This document shows positions 33,747-53,200 of a stretch of 64,000 bases of DNA, piece by piece (positions within the stretch are counted from its first letter, which is position 1; each line of letters begins with the position of its first letter). The stretch is from Beaufortia kweichowensis (Eukaryota; Chordata; Actinopteri; Cypriniformes; Gastromyzontidae). Both the position numbers and the translations under genes were made by a program. The stretch is from assembly GCA_019155185.1 (NCBI GenBank), contig CM032795.1, positions 21,916,295 through 21,980,294 on the forward strand, read 5' to 3'. Under the pieces are notes generated by a model. It was not told the origin of the DNA. It ran no database searches and saw nothing but the letters and a program-made list of their open reading frames with translations.

Positions 33747-34293
33747 CTTTTAAATAAGTTTATAACCCAGATCAGATCAATAGTACTGCTTTAGTAAACC
33801 TCACTGTAAAATGTTCAACAGTTATTCTTGCAGCAGGATTGTTTATTCTTGTTATTTCTGCTGTTCTTGGCTTGTGTACTGTGGTGGGAATGTCTCCAGT
33901 GTCTCTTTACTGGAAAAGTGAAACGGTCAGTATGAGTTTCGCTATGAGTATAACTGGAGCTGTACGGGTTTCTCAGGCCTGTTTAAACTTGTTTTTGGCA
34001 TCAATACTGGAGATCTTTCAGATGAACAGCACACTTCAGTCTTTTACTTGCACTTTTGATTTTTCTGTATATGCTGTTGATGTCTGTATCTGCAAAAAAC
34101 CTCGACATGTCACATGTTCTTGTCACTAGCATTGAAGTAGAAGAAACCCAAACCCTATCTTAGTGCCACAATATCATATAGACGTGATGATCTCTATTAA
34201 TCTGGGTCTGTGAGAATAAGCCAGAGTGTTCGTGTTTGATTGATCTGAATTCAGTGTGTTGTGTTTTTCAGGTGTGAACACTGATCTTCAGAT

Positions 34294-41039
<6,746 letters not shown>

Positions 41040-43160
41040 GACGCGTCTGCGGCTTCACTTTAATTCCTGCTGTTTTGCCTTATGAAGACATTATTCTGTT
41101 AGTTTTGGGCTTTGATCCCTTACTGGACATAGATTATATAATCTAACATCACTACTGTTTCTCCTGGACTGATGAGAGAGATGATCTTCTCGCGATGTTT
41201 CCTTCTTGCCGTTTGTGATCATCTTCAGTGTGGTCGTCTCGTAGCTTTCACCTCTTTACAGTGTTATTAGAACGGTCCCAACATAATCTACGTTTTTTTG
41301 TGGCATTACCTGTATTGGAACAAAACATTCACTACTTACGGTTCTATTCTTAATCCCAGATGTGGGAAAGAGTTCATTCGAAGTTAGATCTTCTGGAAGT
41401 CTTTCTCAAGCTGAACTTGTGTTAATCCCAGGTGTTTGGGACATCATGTCAGGTGTTTAGTGTAAGATACACTCAGTGTTACTTTAAGATGTAATGCAGC
41501 TATAGCTAGATTCATCTGATCTTTTATTAGCAGTATGAAACACTACAACATCAAACATCCTTTTTTAGTATGTTGCACACTTTTTATTCTTTTGAAGGTT
41601 TTTAAGGTCAGTAGCATTTGGCTCTTTCAGTGTTCAGTCATTGTGCTCTTTTTGATATTGTGTGTATGTACTTCTCAAGGGCTTGAAGATGAACACAGTG
41701 TGCCTCAGGAGAGAGGATTGGCCCTGTCTTCAGTTTTAGAGCTTACATGGCCTTACTGACATCACATCTGACATAAACCTGCTTTTTCCAGTTCTAAACA
41801 TGTGTGTGACATCACTGTGAAAGACCTTTTCTTCAACACTAAACCTTCTGATCCTTTAAAACAACAGATACGTCACATCAGGACAACACCGATTCCTGGT
41901 GTGATTGTGTGTAATTCCAAAGAAACCCCTCTCTGCCTTTATGATATTCTTATCTGACTGTTGTTGTATTCATGTGTGAATGTGGTATTTGATTGACAGG
42001 GCATTAGATGTCAGGATTGAGTTGATGACAGGTCACAATCTACAGGCAGATGTTACCTTAAGCTTTAAACACTACTGTGAAAAACTATTAGTTACTAATA
42101 TGTAACTTTTGGAGAAATCTTTTTAATGAAATATACTTTTTATTTTCTGTACGGATGTGAAATAGACACGTGTGTGTAATGTTTGTTTTTATGTTAAGGG
42201 AATGTTCATCTCAGAAACTCAATATAGATCAGCTGTTAGTGAAAATGAGTTTATTTTATATTTCAATTAAGTCAATGGTTGGGTGAAAGTGTCAAAATCA
42301 TCTCAAACGGCAGGGTCCTGATACAGAGACAAAACAACATATCTCGTTTCAATCTGAGAAGTGTAAAAATGACATCATTTCATTTAATCACTGTTTTTGT
42401 TTTGTTTTCCAGTAAAAATACTAAATAAGCTGAAACTAAACTTTCTTAAATGTAGGCATACTTGAGAAGAAAAACATGAGAGATAAGAGCTTGTCAAATG
42501 CTTTTGCTTAAATCTTCATGGTTTTTACTGGAAAACAACACGATGAATACAGATTAAAATGTTGTTGCTTTTTTTCGCAGTCAAATAGGTTAATGCAAAG
42601 CATTGAGAGTTATTGAGTATTAGATAAAACACTAATGTGCTATAAGCTTTTCTTCTGCATGGAAGTTATTATGAATTAATATAACATGAATAGAGTATTA
42701 TTGCCTTTATATGCATGACTAATCCAGTGTTCATGAAAGATTGAAAAGCTTTTAATAATGACATTAGAAACACTATATGAGCTTGTGTAAGACATGATCC
42801 AGGTCTCTGCTAATCCACTAACACAATTATCATGTTGTCTGTATTATACAATAAATTCACATGATCTCTATTTCAGACTGATGTGACTTGGTTTTCTTTA
42901 TTTCCAGAGATACTCCTTTAGTTTTTATCATGATTTGATGCTGTTGTTTTCAGAAGAGATGTTCACATGTTCATCTCAAGTATTCTTCTCAGTTTTCTTA
43001 TTTTAGGAAGTCAAAGCATTTAGTTTGATTTGTTAATAGTCTATAAATGTGTTTATTTGGTGGGCATATTTATTTTCACACCCATTTCAGTGCACCTGCG
43101 GAAATTTCACCTTTTACGTCAGGAAGAGTTCGGGTCACGTGACGCATCTGTGCGTGAGTT
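41040..43160 (+). other. lifr 3' UTR and spacer to spef2
   Basis: AT-rich sequence follows the lifr stop with no coding signal. A candidate AATAAA occurs at about 42849. The border between the lifr 3' UTR and the spef2 5' flank cannot be set from sequence alone. The 74-codon open frame at 41535-41759 looks like UTR noise. Confidence 0.5.
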
Positions 43161-43165
43161 GTTTG

Positions 43166-43179
43166 GTTGTCATGACAAC
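43166..43179. promoter_or_regulatory. RFX X-box palindrome upstream of spef2
   Basis: GTTGTCATGACAAC is a perfect 14-bp palindrome one substitution per half from the ideal RFX site (GTTGCCATGGCAAC). It lies 123 bases upstream of the spef2 ATG. RFX factors activate ciliary and flagellar genes, so the site fits the neighbour. Binding itself is inference. Confidence 0.6.
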
Positions 43180-43301
43180 AGCGCGCAGCATCAGACACTC
43201 CCAGAGCTCAATGATAACTGTATAGATCTGGACATCATCTATATGTCTGTATGGGGATGTGATTGATTTCTGCAGGAGAATCAGATCATCAGTCGGTGAG
43301 G

Positions 43302-45008
43302 ATGTCGGATATTATCTGTGAGTGGCTGAACTCGGAGCTCCGTCTGTCGAAAGCGGTCGGTGAGTGTCTGATAGCAGGTCAGTTTGTAGGTCATATATGT
43401 GATTTAGTTTCATGTTTTTAATATGAATTGTGTTTGTTCTTCATGACAGATCCAGTTTCTCTGAGCAGAGATTTCGCCAATGGTTTTCTGATCGGAGAGA
43501 TTCTCGACAGATTTGAGCTGCAGCAGGATTTTCATCTTTTCTCCAAAAATAAGTTAAACATCATTTCATAATTATTTCATCTAATTTTACATCATAAATA
43601 AACAATATTTAGCATCTGTGTGAAAGTAATATGAATATACTGCTGTTCAGAAGAATGAATGTTTTTCATGATCTTTGTAATGTAAAGGTGTATGAACAAA
43701 TATTTGCAATTATTTTATAGATAAAACTATATTTAAATATTATGTGTGTGTGTGTATATATATATTTTTATTAGGCTGAATTTTTGTATCAGTTTTGTCT
43801 TATTTTTAATGATCTCAAGTAAATGACTGAGAAAATGACAAGAAACATTTCTGAAACGCTTCTGAAAATGATCAGATACAGCATTAATTAACTAATTAAT
43901 TTGTAATTTCTATAGTTGCATTTGTATTATTTGATTAATTTAATCTTGTTGTAAAGTGTAAAAACATAATATGATATACAAATGTTCTTGTGTGATTCAA
44001 AGAGAGAAAATTAAATCTATATATATATATAATTAAATAATACTCTAATTCTGATGGCAGAATTAATAAAAGTCTTGTTTTTAACTCTTTGCTTTTGTTT
44101 CCTGCGGATGGTGATCTTTTACAGTACAGCAAATGCAAAGTTAAATAACTTCAGCCGTATGGAGCCGACCCTTCAGCTGCTGGGCGTGCCCTTTGACCTC
44201 ACCATGACCAAAGCTGTGATGCAGGGCAGACAGGGAGCGGCCGCCAATCTTCTCTATCAGCTTTATATTGTACTGCAGAAGAAGAAGAGATCAGGACTCA
44301 CTGCCACAGCGATGGAGATCATGAAGCCGGCGGCCACAGCTCGATTACGCCGCGTAGAGAAGCACATCTACACTGAGGTGATCAAACATCCGGGTCATTG
44401 ACCACATCACCACAGCTACACATGTGCAATCTCTCACTTTTATTTCATTTTAAGCAGAAGAGTTGTAATACCATTTCATTGTGCATTTACTGGTCCAGAG
44501 CAAAGCGGATCAAATATAAAAACCTCTTTTGAGTCTTACTGTATGTCTCACAGCGTTTGAAGACAGTTGTGAGGCGTGAAACGGATATAAAGATGCAGAA
44601 GATCGCAAAACGTTTTCATAAAAGAGGACAAGACACGTACCATCAGTCCATCATGACTGAACTCCAGCAGGAGAAAGAGCGAATCAGACGACAGGAGGAG
44701 AGAAGGATGAGAGATATTGAGAAGGTGAAGACAATAACACAAAAACTCACAACACATCTTTGTTTTCCGTCAGAAAGATTAAAGGTGTTGTGATGTTTGG
44801 TAGCACCGTCAGGCTCGCAGGAGACAACAGGAGATGATGATTCAGATCAAATCTGCTGTGGTTCAGATACCAAAACCTCCACAGAGTCGTTCATTCAGAT
44901 CTCTAGAGAAACGACAACAGCTTCACAAACAGCAGGAGGCTCAGGTGACGTGATGTGACGTCTGTTTACAGCACATGTGAAGATTAAACAAGAATAAAGA
45001 AGATTGAC

Positions 45009-45097
<89 letters not shown>

Positions 45098-46665
45098 GTA
45101 TATATATATATTTAAGACATATTTGTAAGTCACTTTGGATTTACATGCCTAAAGATTTGAACAATGAAATTTTCTAGAGCTGGTACTGAACTTATAATGT
45201 ATATTAAGTCACCACCTCCCAAACTGGACTTCAAAGATGAAATGATTCTCATAGACATCAACAGTTTTCTTTCTTGTGTTTAGCGAGCATATTTTAATAT
45301 CAAGTTTTATTTTCAGCATGTTCATCGTGATATAGCTCAGTTTGAGAAGAATCAGAAGTCTGGAGCTTTACTTTACAGGTGTGTTTCAACAGTCAGATCA
45401 GTTTCTGACTAATAATATTATTTGATTCATCTGCTTTAACAGATGTTGTTCATACAGTAGTGTGTATGTGTGTGTTTGCAGTGATCACGTGAATGCAGAT
45501 GAGAGAGAACAGTGGAACAGGGAATACATCGAGAACATCCGTCTGCGTCTGGAAGAAGACTTGACTGCGCGACAGCAGAGAGAGCTGCGCAGACGCAGAG
45601 CTCTGATGGAACAGCTCAAAGCTCATGAAGCTCAACAGGTCATTTTCTGTCTTATTATTTCTTTTGAAGAGCAGCTTTCTCTTCGTTTCTGTGCTGCAAG
45701 AAATCATATTCTAAATAAATGTCTTTATTTTGTTTGCTCGTAATCATTTTATGCATACTGAAGATATTGAGACTTGAATTCATTTCATTTTGTGATTTGT
45801 TCATGTTTTAAGGATAAACCTCACTCCTTATTTTTATGTGATGATAAACCCCAGCTCATATCAGACTGATGTGTGTTCAGGAGATGATCCGAGAGGAGCA
45901 GATGGTGAACAGACTGATGCGTCAGACGCAGCAGGAGAAGAGAATCACCGTTCAGCTGATGCAGATCAAAGAACAGAAAGAAGTTCTGCGACAGAACCGC
46001 ATCTTTCAGGAGAGACAGTATCAGGAACGACGGCTGTGTGATTTTCAAGAGGCTCTGGACAGAGAAGCGGTGAGAGAACACACACACACACACACACGTG
46101 TGTATCAGATCAGCCCGTGATGTATCTGATGTGACCTCCTGCTCTTTAGGTTCTGGCCCGTCAGGAGCGTCTGGAGCGCAGCGAAGAGATCAGAACGAAA
46201 CGTGAGCTACACAAGCGGCTCGTTGCTGAACGCGCTCAAGCTCGACATCGCAAACATTTTGACATCTGCAAAGGAATTCTGGGTCAGATTATTGATCTGA
46301 CCACCAAAGCTGGAGAATATCGACTCCTGACAGACAAGTATTCATGCCTCAAACTGATTTGATATACAATAATATGATATTATTCCAGGGTGGTTTTATG
46401 ATTGTTGTATTGTTCTTTATGAATATTTTGATGTTTGTGATTATAAGTATGTATTGTGTCATCAGTGTTTCAGTTGTTTTGTGTTGTTCTGGTCAGTCTG
46501 ATACCGAGGAAGCTGATGCAGGAGTGGATGGAGATGTTTCTCACTGGTAAACCTCTGTATGAAGTGGCCAGCGTGGAACCGGTTCCAGCAGAACCCACAG
46601 CAGAACAGATGATTGAACTGCAGAAACTCCAGATACTCAATAATCAAGACTATCAGGAGTATGTG
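43302..46665 (+). CDS. spef2: spef2 exons 1-10: CH-like domain and coiled coil
   Basis: Exons: 43302-43359, 43450-43552, 44125-44377, 44554-44724, 44804-44944, 45317-45378, 45482-45638, 45881-46069, 46150-46337, 46497-46665. The first three encode the CH-like domain (start MSDIICEWLNSEL, then KLNNFSRMEPTLQLLGVPFD and LLYQLYIVLQKKKRSGLT, about residues 1-138). Exons 4-9 are highly charged heptad-rich helix, including EEQMVNRLMRQTQQEKRITV and RIFQERQYQERRL. Exon 10 carries LIPRKLMQEWMEMF. These blocks align in order with human SPEF2 as I recall it. Confidence 0.9.
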
Positions 46666-49600
46666 GTGAGTTAAGATCGAGTCGTGTCGAGACCAATATA
46701 TTTCTGTCTGTCTGATTAATTGTTTGCTGTTTTAGGGAATGATTGGTGAGTGGGTTTGGTCTGAAGCGGGGGAAAATCAATCTCCCCTGAATAATGATAT
46801 TCTGGATCACGTTGTGAAGCGTCTGAAGAACATGATAAAGATCCCCGTCAGCATCACTCCTCCTCCTCCTGTGTTCCCGCGGTTCACCATCAGATCGTGT
46901 GTACTGGGAAAAACTCACACGGGCAAAACCAGCTGCCTTACCAGAATCACCAACGGTACCACATCATCATTACATCAAGTCAAATGTGAATGAGGCTTTA
47001 GTTCATGTCATCTGGATGCTTGTGTTTTCTTGTCTAATGAAAGCCAGCTGTTTGTTTCTCTCTCTGATGTAGTTATGGGTGTGCATGTGCTGTCAGTGAA
47101 CACATTGATTCAGGACGTCCTGACGGCATATCAACATGAGAAACAGATCATGAGTGAACACCAGCTGACGTCACAGGTGATAAATGAAGAAAACCAGTCA
47201 TTAATACAGAATCACTGCTGATTTGAGCTGTCGTCTGATGAAACTCTGGTTTTGTAGATTGAAGGTCTGACACATCATCAGAGAGATGAACAGCTGAACT
47301 CCGGTGTGTGAGAATACACTTTACAATAACATCTCATTCATTAATACCAATAGTGTTGTTCATTATTCATTCATTTTACTTCATTCACTTTGTGTTAGTG
47401 TGTTATGTATTATGAACCTTTAGTAAGATGAATAAATGCTGTATTATCACGTGAATGCTAATGTTAACAAATATAACCTTATTGTAAAGTGATGACATTT
47501 ATTCTGTACATACTGTATGCTGATCATGTTCAAACGAAAATGTGATTTATATTTGTATTTATTTACTTTATTAGAAAAAAATTATTAGTATTTTCAAACA
47601 ATTATGACTTTACTCCATTAGTAATTCATTCCTGTGATAATGTTTTACACTTTACTCTATTCTTCTATGTATTTCTGTATTTGTTATTTAAACGCATGGA
47701 AGTCCAGATATTTCCATTTATTTATTTTCTTTTTTTTAACATTTGTCCTCCTTCTGTATCAATATCAATAATGATGTCAATAATGACATCACTCTTTCTC
47801 TGACATCAGGAGCTGACGCTTATGAATGTGACAGATCAGGACCTGAAGATCAAGTCAAAGTAAAGCTGCTGATCATATGAAACCCGTCTCCTCTGTGTGC
47901 TCTCTGTGTATGTGATGATGTCATGATGTGTGTTTGTCAGCGGTCTCTGTCAGCACAGCGCGGCTCTGTCGTAGAGAAGATTCTGATGACGGGTGAAGCT
48001 CTTCCAGATAAGCTTCTCGTGGACATCGTTGTGGACGCTATCAGGTAATCAACTGAATTTCTGCATGTTTAATGCGTCTTGATGTGCCGGTTCATCCGTT
48101 GTGTTGTGTAGGAGGAACGTTCCAGCTGACGGCGGTTGGGTTCTTGACGGGTTCCCTGTGAACGTGAGTCAGGCTGTGATGCTGGAGAAAGCTCTAACCG
48201 GATCACAACATGAAGATTCATCACGTCCGGCTCTGGATCTGGTCGTGCTGTTAGATGTTTCAGACGAACAGGTTCTGGAGCGAGCCGGTGAGTTAACACA
48301 AACTTCACATCTATATATTCAGACTCCATCTAAACAAACCCGTGATGATGTGTTAGTGAGAGATCAGGACAGAGATGAGCAGAAGAATCTTGATGATCCT
48401 GCAGTTCTAGAGAGAGATCAGATACAACACAGGTGAATACACTCCATTTTTAATAGATATATGTGTCGTTTTTCATACTGAAAGACTTTTATTAAGATGT
48501 TTTTCTTTAACAGAATTAGTGGTTTTCACGACACGTGGCCAAAACTGGAGAAGTGGTTTGGTGGCAAGCAGAATATCTTAGTGAAGGTCCCTGCAGAAAC
48601 AGATGAAGATCTTCTCTTTAAGAACGTTGAGACGATTATAAGAGACACTATGGAGTTGGTTGAACGAGGTAGATGTTAATCATGATCGCTGGATAAAAGG
48701 TTTTTCATTTATTTCAGAATGTGAACCACATTCTCACTCTTACAGGAATGGCTGTGAATCATCTGAGCTCACGTGAAGACGCTCGTGTCAGATCTGATGG
48801 ATCTTCATCTATCAGCCCATCGTCAGCTGAACACCTTTATGTGGATGAAGAATTAGATCAGGCACTGACAGATGCACATACAAATACAATAGTCAAAACT
48901 GTAAATGTAAAAGTGCACTTTTATTAATCATGTGTGATGTAATCTGTGAGATGATTGTGAGTCTGTTTTTGTTTCGTAGGAGATCTCGGAGTATCTTGTG
49001 CCATTGTGGGAGAACACGTGTACTTCATATGAGATGAATGTCAAAGCGATCATGCAGAACCTGCGAGCTGAACGTGAGCTCATCATTCATCATCTGTATG
49101 ACATCCGGTAAGAATACAACATGTCCCACGTGACCCAGTTCTTCATGATAAGATAAGAGAACATGAGTCGTGTGTGTTTCAGAGAGAACTTCCGACAGCA
49201 TCTCCTGAAGCCTGATCTGAAGCAGGAGTTTCTAAGCTCATGGCAGCACGATTATAACAGCGTTTCTCACAACGTCAGAGATGATGAAGAGACCAAAAGT
49301 GAGCTTCATCAAAGACTCGACGTAAGACAAACATTTTAAAATCATTCAACTCAAAGAATAAACGATATGATGAAAAGTGTGAACATGGGATTTGTAGTGA
49401 ACAGTTTGTATTTAACACCAAAAGTTCATTAACAATCATAAAAGTTCATCAATAATACAAACAGACATCAATAAACACACTTGAAAGTTTTTATGTGTGG
49501 TCACAATTATCAGTGAAGAGTTGAAATGTTGTGTGTGTTTGTAGGACCTGCGAGAGCGTCTGTGGGATATCTGTGATAAGCGCAGAGATGAGGCCGTACA

Positions 49601-49794
49601 GGAGAGAGCTGCTGTTATTAATGATGGAGGATTAGATGATCATACAGCACTGCTGATCAATCATTATTCTGCACTGATGCAGGTAACACACACACACACA
49701 CACACATCACACACACACACATCACACACACACACACACACACATCACACATCACACACACACACACACACACGCACACACACACACACACACA

Positions 49795-49828
<34 letters not shown>

Positions 49829-49928
49829 CACACACATCACACACATCACACACACACACACACACACATCACACACACACACACACACACACATCACACA
49901 CACACACACACAGCCACACACACATCAG

Positions 49929-50020
<92 letters not shown>

Positions 50021-50087
50021 ATCAACACACACACACACACACACAATACACACACACACACACACACACATCACATCACACACACAC

Positions 50088-50136
<49 letters not shown>

Positions 50137-50191
50137 GCACACATGTCACACACACACATATCACACACACACACACACATCACACACACAT

Positions 50192-50228
<37 letters not shown>

Positions 50229-53200
50229 ACACACAATGCTGTTGTTGTCAGAGATGAATGTGTGTATCTCTGTGTGTGTGTGTTTTCAGACAGAAGTGGT
50301 GAGATTTCAGGACTGTGTGTATCTGCTGAGAGATTATTATTCAGGAATGAGTAAATCTCTCTCATCTCAGTCCTCATGTGACATCAGTCATGTTCCTCTG
50401 CTGGACGTCAGCTGGACTGAACACATGGATCCACAGACATCTAACATGTAAATAACAACACAAAGTCTTTAACCACTAGACTACAACTGCCCAATTCTCT
50501 ATAGATTCAGATTCATTTCACTGAAGTGTCACAGAATAAAACTATACAAGTCATGTTATATATATATTTCTAGATGAGAATCATGTACATGAAGTGATTT
50601 ATAGTGAAGAAAATGAGATGATGTATCTGGTGTTTCAGCTCGTCTGGTTCTGGACCTTCAGAGAAACAAGCAAAGAATGCTGGGAAAAAAGAAACAGAAG
50701 CCGACGACACCAGCAAATTGTATGTTGGGAGTTCCATGCAAATATCAATCTTACTGTGAAAAAAGGGTTTCATCATACTGATAGTTCAGATGGGTTAGAG
50801 TTTTTAAAGCATTTGTTTGTGTTTAAATCCTGATTTTTCATAGTCAGATAAAGTGCTGCTTTCATCTTTTCATCCGAGTCATCTCTCCTTCATTTGTTGG
50901 GTTTTATTGCTTCTGCTTTGTGTCAGAAGGATTATTTCAGCATGTTAATGTTTTTGGTCTCTGTGGAAGCCGTCATGTGTTTGTTGTAATCACAGAAGCA
51001 CACAAACATAAACAAAAACATGTTAATGACTTTGGATTTGTTCTGTTAGATTTCCATTGATTACCAGCAGATCTTCACCCAAAGAGATCTCAAAACAAGA
51101 TCTGCTCCATCCTGATGAGAAACTACTGCAGTGGATCTACCAGATCAGCATCAGTGCCATTACAAACATGGTGTGTGTGTGTGTGTGTTAAGCTGTGAAA
51201 TATGAATCTCCTCCCACATTTGACTACACACAGTGTGCTTCAGGTGTCTGCAGAGGTCCATCAGCGAGAGGAAGATGATGGTGATGAAGAACAGAGAACA
51301 CACGGACAATCTCAAGCTTCAGACTCTGCCAAAGACAAAAGAAAAGCTGCTAAACAGAAGGGTAAACGTCTCTCAGTCGTGTGCGTCTGTGTTGTGTGTC
51401 AATGTGACATCGGTGTTTGTGTTATCGTAGCAGCGGCTCCTCCTCCGTCTCACGAGTCCAGTCCTCGACCCGCACGCGAGGAGAACCCCGAGGAGGCGAA
51501 GAGGAGAAACATCAGACACGAGTTCATCAGCCCGGCCTCAAACGTGAAGGTATTCTGTGTGTGTTGCTGTGAAGATGTTGAGATGTTGTTTTAAATGTGT
51601 TTAGTTGTGTGATGTGTGTTTGTGTACAGAAGATGCAGTGAAGATGCGTCTGGAGCTGCTGAAGACACACGCTGTGAAAACATTGTGCAGTCTGCAGCAG
51701 AAAACACAACAGATCTACACAAACATGCAGGAGTGGCTGGAGACAAGATTTCTGTCTGAAATGAACAGGTGAGACTGTTTCTCTGTTCTCTGAAACATTC
51801 AATCATTTTGGTTTTGAATCCTGTTGCTGACGTGTGTGTGTGTGATTTCAGTATCGATCAGTTGACAGCGGTGGTTCGTCAGCACATCGAGAACGGCCTT
51901 CAGATCCGTCACGAGCTGGTGTTGTACTGCTGTGATTTCTGTGTGGACGGTGACACGCGTGTCGTAGCCAGTGCCCCGCCCACTCCGGCCCCGCCCCTGC
52001 CGGAGCGCCACGGAGACGGCCGACTCACGGTTCGACAGCTGAACATCATCTGCTCTCAACTGCTCGAGACCGCACCTTCAGGTCTGAATCACCTCATCAA
52101 ACACAACACGCATGGAAACCCCTGATGAAAACATATGTTTGTGTAGTTGTGTGCTAATGGTGTTTGTGTTGTAGGTGTGTTGTCCAGAAATGAGTTGATG
52201 GAGGTTCTGCAGGGGTTGATTTCTCCTCACATGAGCAGTGATGTTTTACCTGAACCCTGGACACATCTCACCTCCTCACAGGTCAATCATGATCGTCTCC
52301 TGCAATACACAACATGCTTGTAATACACAACTCTTGATAGTTTACTTCCTGTTCTATTAAAACAGACCCAGATGTATTGATGACATCATCTTGCACTACA
52401 CAACTCAAATTCTCCCCAGAAAGATCCTACATTATGAACGTGTGTGTGTGTGTGTTGTGTAGGTTGTCGAGCTGGTGTGTGTATTCTCACGTGACTCTGA
52501 GATGTTGGACTGGCGTCAGTTTTTGCTCAGCGCCGCTCTCCCGTGGCCGTTTGCGTCTCTGTCTCAGCTGTTAAAAACTCTCCAGCGTTACAGAGCCGTT
52601 GATGATGCAGGAACTGGACTCATCACACAAGAGCAATACACACAGGTCTCACACACTGCAATAAACACAAACAATTCTATACAATTAGAACAACTGCAGA
52701 ATATCACTTCAGTTCATGTGTTTGTTGTGTGTATCAGGTTGAATTGTGGTTTACTGGTGGAAAAAATCCTCTTGTGCCAGATGACCCATCAGAAGCGTAT
52801 GACAGACCAGACGACCTTAAGAAGGTAAAGCAGCATCATAAATCTTCTCTTAAATGCTCTTTGAGAAAAATGAAATTTGTGAATATATAACTGTGTGTGT
52901 GTGTGTGTAGTTTTTCTTCAGTTTGTTTGCGAGCACACACTCATCTCCAGTGATGTTGGATTATATGAACATGCTGCTGTATTTCTGCTGTCATCCTGAA
53001 GCTTCTCAGGGTTTCATCAGAGCGCTGAGTCTCGTGACTGAACAAACACTCCATTATAAACACACCGGCCCGCTGGTACAGGTACACAAACACACAACAT
53101 TATAAACACACCGGCCCGCTGGTACAGGTACACAAACACACAACACACCCATGGTACACAAACACACAACATTATAAACACACTGGCCCGCTGGTACAGG

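Larger units (their letters stand above)
31408..34271 (+). other. putative lifr intron 1
   Basis: No coding exon was recognised. It contains the telomere-like minisatellite (32140-32505), a 'gttgctatg' family repeat (33315-33400) and an inverted repeat (33661-33746). Small open frames here, such as the 60-codon one at 32797-32979, match nothing I recognise. Confidence 0.45.

Noticed and set aside
49677..50354. His-Thr repeat open frame that might look like a metal-binding protein
   Set aside because: It is the CA array in spef2 intron 21; only the final part overlaps true exon 22 and in a different frame.
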